A stretch of DNA of 14,980 bases from Thermoleophilia bacterium. GTDB lineage: Bacteria > Actinomycetota > Thermoleophilia > Gaiellales > Gaiellaceae. Positions within the stretch are counted from its first letter, which is position 1, and every line of letters begins with the position of its first letter. The notes beneath the pieces are model-generated. The model was not told the origin of the DNA. It worked only from the letters and a program-made list of their open reading frames with translations, and did no database searches. The stretch spans positions 1 through 14,980 of the forward strand of contig JAICTB010000024.1 in the NCBI GenBank assembly GCA_025936595.1, written 5' to 3'. Position numbers and translations under genes: made by a program. Below are positions 1 to 7,939 of this stretch, in pieces.

Positions 1-1
1 C

Positions 2-813
2 TCGTTTGCGCAGGTGGCGCTCGGCGAGAAGCGTCTCGTCGCGATCCCGGAGCCGGCGTATCCCGTCTACGAGCGCGGTGCGCTCTTTGCCGGCGGAGCG
101 GTCGCGTCTGTGCCGCTGCGCGAGCGGCAGGGCTGGCTGCCCGACCTCGACGCGTTCGATGCTTGGGACGAGATCGCGGTCTTCTGGGTCTGCTACCCGA
201 ACAACCCGACCGGGGCGGTCGCCCCGAGCGCGTTCTACGAGGAGCTCGCCGGCCGGGCGCGAGAGCACGGCTTCCTGCTCTGCTCCGACGAAGCCTACTC
301 GGAGCTCTGGTTCGACGAGGCGCCGGTGTCGGCACTGCAGGTCGCCGATCGGGCGAACGTCGTCGTCTTCAACACTCTCTCGAAGCGCTCGTCGATGACG
401 GGCTATCGCTCCGGGTTCGTCTGCGCGTCCCCCGAGATCGTGGCGGCATTGCGCAGCTTCCGCCCCACCGTCGGCACAGCGCCGCAGGAGTTCGTTCAGC
501 GTGCGTCGATCGCCGCGTGGTCCGACGAAGTGCACGTGGAGGAGGTCCGCGCGCTGTACGCACGCAAGCGTGACACCCTCCTGCCGGCGCTCGAGCAGAA
601 AGGACTGCGCCTCGCCGGCTCCGCTGCGACGTTCTACCTCTGGCTCGACGTGGGAGAAGCGTCGGAGCCGTTCGCGCGGAGGCTGCTCGAGCACGGCATC
701 GTCTGCGCACCCGGGTCGTTCTTCGGACCGGCGGGCGATGGGTACGTCCGCTTCGCGCTCGTGCCGACGCAGGAGGAATGCGAACGCGCGGCCGAGATCC
801 TGCGGCGGGAACT

Positions 814-817
<4 letters not shown>
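2..817 (+). CDS. dapC: Succinyldiaminopimelate aminotransferase-like protein, class I/II PLP fold (5' end outside window)
   Basis: The reading frame is open from the first bases of the window, so this is the last 271 residues of a longer protein and its true start is not visible. It is a fold-type I, PLP-dependent aminotransferase. The NNPTG loop, the SDEAYSELWF segment (Asp for the PLP pyridine nitrogen, Tyr for its hydroxyl) and the SKRSSMTGYR motif are all present; the Lys that forms the Schiff base is the codon at 383-385. The C-terminal GYVRFALV supplies the Arg expected to bind the substrate carboxylate. The stop overlaps the GTG start of dapD by four bases, so the two genes are translationally coupled. 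That coupling is the main reason to prefer N-succinyl-L,L-diaminopimelate as substrate; the sequence alone would also allow another class I aminotransferase. Confidence 0.8.
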
Positions 818-1551
<734 letters not shown>

Positions 1552-1554
1552 CAA

Positions 1555-2238
1555 CTAGGCGACGCGCACGGCAGGCCCGGTCAGGTATGCACGCGCACCC
1601 TCGAAGCGGACGGCCAGCTCGCCGCCCGGGAACCGCACGGTTGCCGGCGCCAGACCGAGCGCCGCCGCGACCGCGACGGCACTCGTGCCGGACGACGCAG
1701 TCTCCCCCACGCCGCGCTCCCACACCCGAGCCTCGATCAGGGCGTCACTCACGCGCCGCGCCACCTGCACGTTCGTCCGGTTCGGGAACCGCTCATGCAC
1801 CTCGAGCCGCGGGCCGATCTCGGGGAGCGACGCCGGATCGTCCTCGACGACAGCATGCGGATTACCGACGTCGACCGCGACGAAGCGCAGGCCGTCGATC
1901 TCCTCGACGGGCGAGACGATCACCTCCCCCAGGTCCTGCTCCACGAGCGCGCCCAGCATGCGCGCGCACACCTCGCGCGGCCCGACCCGCACCGTCACCT
2001 CGTCCAGGCCCGCCCGCTCAGCGAGCCAGCGCGCCGCGATGCGCGTTCCGTTGCCGGACATCTCCGCGGACGAGCCGTCCGGGTTCCAGATCGCGATCTC
2101 CACAACGCTGCCGCCGACGCGGAGGATCTCGAGAATGCCGTCGGCGTCTCCGACCTCTCCCCGCGCGCGTTCGGGAGTGATCGACTCTTCAGTGACGAGA
2201 TAGACGTTCCCCTGCGCGTCCCAGCGCGACGACTGCAT
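1555..2238 (-). CDS. dapF: Diaminopimelate epimerase homologue with Ser at both catalytic Cys positions
   Basis: The 227-residue product aligns along its length with DapF, which interconverts LL- and meso-diaminopimelate without a cofactor. Substrate-pocket landmarks are present: Asn11 in the AQGN motif, Asn52 (NPDG), Asn127 (GNPHAV), Asn156 (RTN), Glu174-Arg175 (ERG) and the C-terminal LTGPAV. The two general bases of the family are cysteines in CGNG and in ETxACGxG. Here these positions read MSGNG (Ser61, TCC) and ETASSGTS (Ser183, TCC). The protein is also about 45 residues shorter than E. coli DapF (274), partly in the N-terminal lobe. The ATG at 2238 has a GGAGGAG ribosome binding site eight bases upstream, inside the miaA 3' end. 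It is last in the miaB-epimerase-miaA-dapF operon. It may be a lineage variant that works with serines, an inactive homologue or an isomerase of another substrate. The family assignment is firm, the activity is not. Confidence 0.85.
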   Translation of the reverse strand: MQSSRWDAQGNVYLVTEESITPERARGEVGDADGILEILRVGGSVVEIAIWNPDGSSAEMSGNGTRIAARWLAERAGLDEVTVRVGPREVCARMLGALVEQDLGEVIVSPVEEIDGLRFVAVDVGNPHAVVEDDPASLPEIGPRLEVHERFPNRTNVQVARRVSDALIEARVWERGVGETASSGTSAVAVAAALGLAPATVRFPGGELAVRFEGARAYLTGPAVRVA

Positions 2239-3112
2239 CGGCGATCTCCTCCACAGGCCGGTTGCCGTCGAGCGTAACGACGCCCGGCATTCGACGCAGC
2301 CACTTTCGCTGGTAGCGGGCGAGCCGCCGGGTCGCCTGGGCGACCGACTCGACCGCCTCGGCGAGCGGCAGCGTTGCGAACTGCTCGAGGCCGAGGATCT
2401 TGCGCGCCGTCGCGGAGAGCGGCCGCGCCCACGCACGAGCCGCTTCTTCTGCCGCGCCCGCCTCGGCCATCGCGTTCGTTCGCGCGTCGATACGGCGGTC
2501 GAGCTCGTCGAGCTCGAGGTCGAGCGCGACGATCATTGTCGGAAGCCGCGTATCGGCGGTCCACAGCGCATCCCGCTCGGGCGCGAGCGATGCTCCGGTC
2601 TCCGCGAGCTCGAGCGCGCGGACCACGCGCTTGCGGTCGTTCGCGTGCACGCGTTTTGCCGCGGCCGGGTCGCGCTCGGTGAGCAGCGCGTGCGCTGCCT
2701 CGGGGCCGAGGCGCTCGACCTCGGCCTGCCAGAACACGCGCCGTTCGGCGGGCGCCGGCGGCGGCAGCTCGAGCGAGGACAGCGCGGCGCGGAAGTACAG
2801 TCCCGTCCCGCCCACGAGCAGCGGCACAGCGGCGGCGTCGATTTCGGCGCGCGCGAGCCGTTGATACTCGCCGACCGACACGTTTTCCTCGAGCGGCACG
2901 ACGCCGACGAGACGCGCCGGATACGGCGGCGCCGCGGTGACGATCGGCAACCCGGCGTAGAGCGCGGCGGAATCGGCCGAGATCACCTCCGCACCGAGAC
3001 GCTCGCGCAGGACGCCTGCGAGCGCAGTCTTGCCCGACGCGGTCGGTCCGAAGAGCGCGAGGAGATTACGTCGCGGCGGGCGCCGGCTGCTTGAAGCCGT
3101 GGGCGAGCTCAT
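2189..3112 (-). CDS. miaA: tRNA dimethylallyltransferase (i6A37 synthesis)
   Basis: MiaA transfers the dimethylallyl group of DMAPP to N6 of A37 in tRNAs reading UNN codons; its product is the substrate of MiaB, encoded upstream in the same operon. The 307-residue protein has the P-loop GPTASGKT at 22-29, the SADSAALYAGLPIVTAAP segment with the catalytic-region Asp, GGTGLYFRA, the NDRKRVVRALEL motif and a basic C-terminal ARYQRKWLRR stretch. The usual PHHLIDI segment is shortened and reads RLVGVVP, an atypical version. The ATG at 3112 is the only reasonable start before the P-loop and follows AGGA with a five-base spacer. It overlaps the epimerase 3' end by 47 bases, and the miaA stop overlaps dapF by 50 bases, indicating strong translational coupling. 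Confidence 0.95.
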   Translation of the reverse strand: MSSPTASSSRRPPRRNLLALFGPTASGKTALAGVLRERLGAEVISADSAALYAGLPIVTAAPPYPARLVGVVPLEENVSVGEYQRLARAEIDAAAVPLLVGGTGLYFRAALSSLELPPPAPAERRVFWQAEVERLGPEAAHALLTERDPAAAKRVHANDRKRVVRALELAETGASLAPERDALWTADTRLPTMIVALDLELDELDRRIDARTNAMAEAGAAEEAARAWARPLSATARKILGLEQFATLPLAEAVESVAQATRRLARYQRKWLRRMPGVVTLDGNRPVEEIADAVVALGRAGERLSRH

Positions 3113-4103
3113 CGGATTCCTGTGGGCGCTCGAACGGCCGGTCCTCCTCGGGATGCGCCGCGCGCCATTCCTTGAACCAGGCAACCGCCTTCGGGATGCC
3201 CTCGTCGAGCGGCGTCGTCGGCGACCAGCCGAGCACGTCGTGCGCCTTGCGGACATCCGCGACGTAGTGCGTCACCTCGCCGAGAAGCGAGGGCGCGATG
3301 TGCGCGTTCGGCTCGACGCCGAGCTCCTGAGCGATCAGCTCGGCCGCGCGCACCAAGGTGTTGCCCTGGCCATAGGCGAGGTTGATCGTCTCGTTCGCGG
3401 CGGTTCCGTCCTCGAGCGCGTAAACCCCGCGTGCGATCCCGTCGACGCAGTCGTCGACGTACGTGAAGTCGAGTATTTTCTGATCGCCGCCGAAGATCGT
3501 GATCTGCTCACCGCGCGAGAGCTGGTGCATCCACAACGGAAGCACACGGTCCATCCGCCAGAGGTCCGAGTCGTAGCGCCCGTACACGTTCGAGAACCGG
3601 AAGACGAGATAGCGCATGCCGTAACAGCGGGCGTACGAGTAGATGAATGCCTCGCTCGCGATCTTCGACGCGGAGTACGGGCTCTCGGTGAATGCGAAGT
3701 CGGCGGCCTCCTCGGCGTACTCCTCGAAGCGGTGCACGTCGCCGTACACCTCGCGCGTCGAGGAGTGCACGATCGGCAGATCGAGCCCGCGTGCGAACTC
3801 GAGCACGTTGAACGTCATGATGGCGTTCTCGAGCGCGCGGTGCGGCTGACGGACGAGCTGGTGCACCTTCGCGTGCGCGGCGAGGTGCACGACGAGGTCG
3901 ACCTCCGGGTACTCGACGCCGTTGATGCCGCCCCGGAACGCCGAGTAGTGGCCCGCGAGGTCCTGGAGGAGCGTCGGGAACACGTCGCCGGCCCAGGCGT
4001 TCGGGCGCTTGTCGACGCCGAACACCTCGTGGCCGTCGTTCAAAAGCCGCAGGGCGAGGTTCGTGCCGATCTGGCCGGAGGAACCGGTGACGAGGATGCG
4101 CAT
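3066..4103 (-). CDS. NAD-dependent epimerase/dehydratase (extended SDR, nucleotide-sugar type)
   Basis: This 345-residue protein is an extended short-chain dehydrogenase of the UDP-glucose 4-epimerase / dTDP-glucose 4,6-dehydratase / UDP-glucuronate decarboxylase group. The N-terminal Rossmann motif GSSGQIG is at residues 7-13, and Asp31 at the end of the second strand predicts NAD(H) rather than NADP(H). The active-site triad is visible as SST at 114-116 and Tyr143-x3-Lys147 in SPYSASK. The RFSNVYG and FTYVDD motifs of nucleotide-sugar epimerases follow. The exact sugar cannot be read from sequence. It sits between miaB (36 bases upstream) and miaA (47-base overlap), an unexpected place for a sugar-nucleotide enzyme. 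The ATG at 4103 has only a weak AGG upstream, but it directly precedes the Rossmann strand, so the start is secure. Confidence 0.88.
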   Translation of the reverse strand: MRILVTGSSGQIGTNLALRLLNDGHEVFGVDKRPNAWAGDVFPTLLQDLAGHYSAFRGGINGVEYPEVDLVVHLAAHAKVHQLVRQPHRALENAIMTFNVLEFARGLDLPIVHSSTREVYGDVHRFEEYAEEAADFAFTESPYSASKIASEAFIYSYARCYGMRYLVFRFSNVYGRYDSDLWRMDRVLPLWMHQLSRGEQITIFGGDQKILDFTYVDDCVDGIARGVYALEDGTAANETINLAYGQGNTLVRAAELIAQELGVEPNAHIAPSLLGEVTHYVADVRKAHDVLGWSPTTPLDEGIPKAVAWFKEWRAAHPEEDRPFERPQESDELAHGFKQPAPAAT

Positions 4104-4139
4104 GGCGCCTAAGTGTGACGATCGAATGTGATGGACACG

Positions 4140-5471
4140 TCAGAGCCCTCCCATGACCAGGGATTCCTGCCTGCCGCGGAGTGTCGTCGAGGTCGAGCCG
4201 TCGATCGTGACGTCGACGAGCTCACCCGCCCGCGCCGAGCCAGTGAAGTTGACGGTCGTGTTGCGGCGCGTGCGACCGCGCAGGACCGAGGGGTCGGTGC
4301 GCGACGGCCCTTCGACGAGGACCTGCTCGACGCGGCCGACACGCGCTGCGTTTCGCTCGCCCGCGATCCGCTGGGTCAGCTCGACGAGCCGCTCCATCCG
4401 CCCGATCTTCACCTCGTGCGGCACCTGATCCGGCATCGCGGCCGCCTCGGTGCCGGCGCGCGGCGAGTAGACAAACGTGAACGCGCTGTCGTATCCGACC
4501 TCCTCGACCATCTCGAGCGTCTCGAGGAAATCGGTTTCGGTCTCGCCGGGGAACCCTACGATGATGTCGGTGCCGAACGCCACGTCGGGAATGGCGGCGC
4601 GCATCTTCTCGACGAGCATGAGATAGCGCTCGCGCGTGTACGTCCTCCGCATCGCCTTCAGGAGACGCGACGAGCCCGACTGCAGCGGCAGGTGGACGTG
4701 CTCGCAGACCGCGTCGCACTCCGCGATCGCCGCGATGACCGGCTCACGGAAGTCCTTGGGGTGCGGGCTCGTGAAGCGGATGCGCTCGATCCCTTCCACG
4801 GCGTCGCATGCGCGCAGGAGCTCGCCGAACTCCGTTGCGATCTCGGGGAGCAGGTCGCGGCCCCACGAGTTGACGTTCTGGCCGAGCAGCGTCAGCTCCT
4901 TGACGCCCTGCTCCGCGAGCCGGTGCACCTCCGCGAGGATCTCGCCCGGCCGCCGGCTCTGCTCTCGCCCGCGCACCGACGGCACGATGCAGTACGAGCA
5001 CTTGGAGTTGCAGCCCATCGAGACCTGCACCCAGGCCTGGAAGGCACGCTCGTTGTGTACGGGAAGTTCCGCGGCGAACGCGCGGTCGTCCAGCCCGAAG
5101 CGGCCGCGCGTGACGCCGTGCCCGCCGGCACCGAGCCACTCGCCGAGGTGTGCGATCGACCCTGGTCCGAAAGCGACATCGACGGCGGGATACAGCTCGA
5201 AGATGCGCTCGCGCTGCGCCTCCGCGTAGCAGCCGCCGACGGCGATCACGCGATCGGGATGCTCACGCTTGCGCGCCGCCGCCTCGCCGAGATACGCGGC
5301 GAGCTTCGTGTCCGGCTTCTCGCGAATCGTGCAGGTGTTGAAGACGACGACGTCGGCATCGTCGGCGCTCGGCGCCTCGCCGAGCCCGAGCTCCTCCAGC
5401 AGGCCCTTGATCCGCTCGCTGTCGTGGGCGTTCATCTGGCAGCCGAACGTGGTGACGTGGTAGCGCCGCAT
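4140..5471 (-). CDS. miaB: tRNA-2-methylthio-N6-dimethylallyladenosine synthase
   Basis: MiaB is a radical-SAM methylthiotransferase that converts i6A37 to ms2i6A37 in tRNA. The 443-residue length is normal. The N-terminal UPF0004 domain has its three auxiliary-cluster cysteines at 11 (FGCQMN), 47 (NTCTIR) and 81 (GGCYAE). The radical-SAM CxxxCxxC motif is at 154-161 (CNSKCSYC), and a C-terminal TRAM domain covers roughly the last 65 residues. I chose the ATG at 5471; a GTG three codons upstream (5480) is the alternative. Neither has a good ribosome binding site, but TACCCT lies nine bases before the ATG on this strand, compatible with a very short leader. It is the first gene of the operon leading to miaA and dapF and diverges from the oxidoreductase gene. 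Confidence 0.96.
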   Translation of the reverse strand: MRRYHVTTFGCQMNAHDSERIKGLLEELGLGEAPSADDADVVVFNTCTIREKPDTKLAAYLGEAAARKREHPDRVIAVGGCYAEAQRERIFELYPAVDVAFGPGSIAHLGEWLGAGGHGVTRGRFGLDDRAFAAELPVHNERAFQAWVQVSMGCNSKCSYCIVPSVRGREQSRRPGEILAEVHRLAEQGVKELTLLGQNVNSWGRDLLPEIATEFGELLRACDAVEGIERIRFTSPHPKDFREPVIAAIAECDAVCEHVHLPLQSGSSRLLKAMRRTYTRERYLMLVEKMRAAIPDVAFGTDIIVGFPGETETDFLETLEMVEEVGYDSAFTFVYSPRAGTEAAAMPDQVPHEVKIGRMERLVELTQRIAGERNAARVGRVEQVLVEGPSRTDPSVLRGRTRRNTTVNFTGSARAGELVDVTIDGSTSTTLRGRQESLVMGGL

Positions 5472-5480
5472 CGGTGTCAC

Positions 5481-5486
5481 AGGGTA
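5481..5486 (-). promoter_or_regulatory. Possible -10 element for miaB operon
   Basis: Read on the minus strand this is TACCCT, a TAnnnT-type -10 element ending nine bases before the miaB ATG. No convincing -35 element is seen 16-18 bases upstream. It is listed because miaB lacks a ribosome binding site and this position fits a leaderless or very short-leader transcript. It is only a short match. Confidence 0.25.
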
Positions 5487-5491
5487 CCGCC

Positions 5492-5507
5492 GGTCGATTG
5501 GTCGATC
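5492..5507. repeat. Tandem octamer repeat in the miaB/oxidoreductase divergent region
   Basis: Two adjacent copies of an 8-mer, GGTCGATT and GGTCGATC, differ only in the last base. They lie in the 61-base gap between two divergent genes and overlap the putative -35 hexamer of the oxidoreductase gene. The position suits a regulator binding site, but TCGA-rich sequence is common in this GC-rich genome, so chance is possible. Confidence 0.35.
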
Positions 5508-5526
5508 GTCGAAGCGCGGATAAAGT
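5498..5526 (+). promoter_or_regulatory. Putative promoter of the oxidoreductase gene, predicted leaderless transcript
   Basis: TTGGTC (5498-5503) and TAAAGT (5521-5526) are separated by 17 bases. The -10 matches the consensus at four of six positions and the -35 at three. A transcript starting seven bases after the -10 would begin at the G of the GTG start codon at 5533, and no Shine-Dalgarno sequence precedes that GTG. This is a prediction from spacing only. Confidence 0.4.
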
Positions 5527-5532
5527 CCAGCC

Positions 5533-6468
5533 GTGCGCACGGCGCAGGTCGTCGAGCTCGGAAGCGCTCCGCAGGTGAGCACCGTGGAGTCACCGTCGCC
5601 TGCACAGCGCGAGATCCTCGTGGAGATCGAGGCCGCCCCGCTGAATCCGCTTGACGTAAGCGTCGCGAGCGGGAGCTTCTACGGCGGCCACCCTCCGCTT
5701 CCGTACAGCCCCGGCTGCGAGGCGGTCGGTCGCACCGGGGAAGGCTCGCTCGTCTACCTGTTCGGCGAGGGGCGCGGGATCCGCCGTCCGGGATTCCTTG
5801 CGGAGCGGGTCGCAGTTCCGCGGGACATGCCGGTGCCTGTCCCCGCCGGGGTCGACTCCGCCGTCGCGGCCGCTGCAGGCATCGCAGGGACCGCCGCTTG
5901 GGTCTCGGCGGCGTGGAAGGCGAAGATCGGGCCGGCCGACCGTGTCCTCGTCCTCGGTGCCAGCGGCACCGTAGGTCTCCTCGCGGTTCAAGCGGCACGT
6001 GTCCTCGGCGCCCGGCGCATCGTCGCCTGCGGTCGTGACGTCCAGCGACTCGAGCGCGCCCGGGAGCTGGGAGCGCACGAGCTCGTCGTGCTGAGCGACA
6101 ACACGCTCGACGATGCCTTCGGCGGCGAGGGATTCACGGTCTGCATCGATCCCGTCTGGGGGCTGCCTCTCGCACACGCGCTGGCCTCGGCGGCGCCACA
6201 CGCCCGCGTCATTCACGTGGGCCAGGCGGCGGGCGCCGAGTCGCCGATCTCGTCCGCCGCCGTGCGCGGCAAGGAGCTGCAGATTCTCGGACACTCCAAC
6301 TTCGCTCTCACGCCACACGAGCGCGCACGGGCGTACGCCGAGTTGCTCGATCATGTTGCCGGCGGTCGCATCACGATCGACGTCGAGCTTCACGCGCTCG
6401 ACGACGTGGCGCAAGCGTGGGAACGGCAGCGATCGGGAGCCGGAATGAAAGTCGTGATCACGTTCTGA
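5533..6468 (+). CDS. Zinc-free MDR-family oxidoreductase (quinone oxidoreductase/alcohol dehydrogenase-like)
   Basis: This 311-residue protein belongs to the medium-chain dehydrogenase/reductase superfamily. An N-terminal GroES-like domain contains the LNPLDVSVASG and SPGCEAVG motifs. A Rossmann domain follows, with the NAD(P) loop GASGTVG at 142-148 and then LLAVQAARVLGA. The four-cysteine structural zinc lobe and the catalytic zinc ligands of classical alcohol dehydrogenases are absent, so it is placed with quinone-oxidoreductase or enoyl-reductase-like members that use NAD(P)H without zinc. The substrate cannot be inferred. The GTG at 5533 lacks a ribosome binding site and appears to lie at the transcription start. 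It diverges from miaB and converges on the ABC binding-protein gene, with a strong hairpin between the two stops. Confidence 0.88.
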   Translation: MRTAQVVELGSAPQVSTVESPSPAQREILVEIEAAPLNPLDVSVASGSFYGGHPPLPYSPGCEAVGRTGEGSLVYLFGEGRGIRRPGFLAERVAVPRDMPVPVPAGVDSAVAAAAGIAGTAAWVSAAWKAKIGPADRVLVLGASGTVGLLAVQAARVLGARRIVACGRDVQRLERARELGAHELVVLSDNTLDDAFGGEGFTVCIDPVWGLPLAHALASAAPHARVIHVGQAAGAESPISSAAVRGKELQILGHSNFALTPHERARAYAELLDHVAGGRITIDVELHALDDVAQAWERQRSGAGMKVVITF

Positions 6469-6472
6469 CGGA

Positions 6473-6497
6473 TGAGGTGTGCGGCAGCGCAACCTCA
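6473..6497. terminator. Bidirectional hairpin between convergent genes
   Basis: TGAGGT (6473-6478) pairs with ACCTCA (6492-6497), and TGCG (6480-6483) pairs with CGCA (6488-6491). This gives a 10-bp stem with a single bulged G and a GCAG loop. It lies in the 44-base gap between the oxidoreductase stop and the binding-protein stop, where both transcripts should end. No T-run follows on either strand, as is common for high-GC actinobacterial terminators. Confidence 0.6.
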
Positions 6498-6512
6498 CCC
6501 GCCAACGCTCGG

Positions 6513-7901
6513 TCAGATCTTTCCGCGCTTCCTCCATTTCGCATAGATGTCCTTGACGACGCTCATCGTGTCTCGGACCGAGTCGCGCGCGCTCAGCTTG
6601 CCCTGCGATACCTGCGCGAACATCTGCGGAATCAGGTACTTCGAGAAGACCTCGTCGATGGCTGCATTCGTCGTGCCCGGGTAGCCGATGTTGTGCGTGT
6701 ACTTCTCGGCGATCGTCGTCAGGATCGTGTACTTCCCGTGCGGCTTGTGCGGATCGGCGGCAGCGAGCTTGCGGATGCTCTTGAACGGGAATGCGCCGGG
6801 GAAGCTCGGGAAGTTGTAGAGCTGCGACGCCACCGTCGCGTCTTTCCCGTGGATGCAGAGGTCCGCCAAGAACTTCTCGGCGTTCTCCTTGTTCTTTGCG
6901 AACTTCCAGATCGAGTAGCAGCCCATCACATGCTCGAGCCCAAGCCGCCCATGGGGCCCGGCAGGGATCGGCCAGACCCAGAGATCGTCCGAGAAGGGAA
7001 GGTGCTGCGCCTCGGGGGTCCGCGTCGCCGAGATCGCGTTCAAGATCATCGAGCCGGTCCCTGCGTACAAAAAGTTGTTGTTCGACGCCGGGTTCCAGCC
7101 GAAGATCGACGCATCCTCTCCGTTCTTGTAGAGGTTGGCCATGAACTGCACGGCGTCGACGGTGTGCTTGCTGTAGAGCGCCGGCCGGTTGTGCTCGTCC
7201 TGGATGAAGCCGCCGAAGCACATCAGATACGCGATCAACGCCATGTTCGAGTCGAGCTCCTGTGACTGGCCGATGCCCACCGGATGGCCCATCTTCTTCA
7301 GCTTCGGCGCCGCTTTCGCCACGTGCTCCCATGTCGCAGGCGACTCGCCGATGCCGTTCCACAGGTCATGCCGCCAGACGACGGGATCCGGAACGTAGTT
7401 GTCCGACACCGCGAAGTACTTCTTCGTCTTCGGGTTGTAGGTCGAAGCGTGCCCGAGCGCGCCGTACTTCCCGACCTTCCGCTCGATCTCGTGCACGATC
7501 GACCCATGGTTGATCACCTGATCCTCGTAGGAAGCCATCGGGTGGAGGTTCATGAACAGGTCGTGCCCGCTCTGCGCGGCGACCTCCGCGGCCGCACGCG
7601 TATCCAGCAACGTGTTGTTGATGTGCTCCACATTCACCTGCACGTCGTTCGCTTGGCCCCACTGCTTGACCCAGGTGTTGTCGAACCAATCGTCGTAGCT
7701 CGGGACGAAATGGACCCACTGGATGATCGACAGATCACCCTTGAGCTGGCGTCGGGTGTATCGATGCGGGCCGGCGAAGGCGAACGGTGCGGCCGATCCG
7801 GCGACACCGAGTGCTACCGCTCCTGCGCCCGCCTTCTTGAGCAGCTCTCGTCTCGTGACTCGCGACTGCTCCTCAGCGGATTGGTCGGGCCTGTCGGACA
7901 T
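6513..7901 (-). CDS. Tat-exported ABC transporter substrate-binding protein (carbohydrate-type)
   Basis: The 462-residue product is an extracellular solute-binding protein of the MalE/UgpB-like class that pairs with MalF/MalG-type permeases. A twin-arginine signal is visible: TRRELLKK with Arg17-Arg18, a hydrophobic stretch at about 24-38 and a probable AFA cleavage site near residue 43. There is no lipobox cysteine, so the mature protein is not predicted to be a lipoprotein. This is unusual for a binding protein in a Gram-positive-type cell. The body has mixed alpha/beta binding-protein character (DLFMNLHP, FAVSDNYVPDPVVWRHDLW, a central TGSMILNAIS). The ligand is unknown; the permease type suggests a sugar or polyol-like solute. 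The ATG at 7901 follows a strong AAGGAGGAGG site. It is the last gene of the importer operon, 38 bases after the second permease. Confidence 0.9.
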   Translation of the reverse strand: MSDRPDQSAEEQSRVTRRELLKKAGAGAVALGVAGSAAPFAFAGPHRYTRRQLKGDLSIIQWVHFVPSYDDWFDNTWVKQWGQANDVQVNVEHINNTLLDTRAAAEVAAQSGHDLFMNLHPMASYEDQVINHGSIVHEIERKVGKYGALGHASTYNPKTKKYFAVSDNYVPDPVVWRHDLWNGIGESPATWEHVAKAAPKLKKMGHPVGIGQSQELDSNMALIAYLMCFGGFIQDEHNRPALYSKHTVDAVQFMANLYKNGEDASIFGWNPASNNNFLYAGTGSMILNAISATRTPEAQHLPFSDDLWVWPIPAGPHGRLGLEHVMGCYSIWKFAKNKENAEKFLADLCIHGKDATVASQLYNFPSFPGAFPFKSIRKLAAADPHKPHGKYTILTTIAEKYTHNIGYPGTTNAAIDEVFSKYLIPQMFAQVSQGKLSARDSVRDTMSVVKDIYAKWRKRGKI

Positions 7902-7939
7902 TCCCTCCTCCTTTTCGGGGCAACTCTGTTCGGATTGGC

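Noticed and set aside
4128..5654. 508-codon plus-strand frame opposite miaB, and similar long frames opposite the epimerase (3030-4112), rny (11100-12671) and recA (12716-14290)
   Set aside because: Each lies on the strand opposite a well-recognised conserved gene and has no domain or motif; these are codon-bias shadows of high-GC genes.
5590..7362. 590-codon open frame on the minus strand spanning the oxidoreductase and binding-protein genes
   Set aside because: It is antisense to one gene and out of frame with the other, is very rich in Arg, Asp and Glu as GC-rich shadows are, and crosses a convergent gene junction and hairpin.
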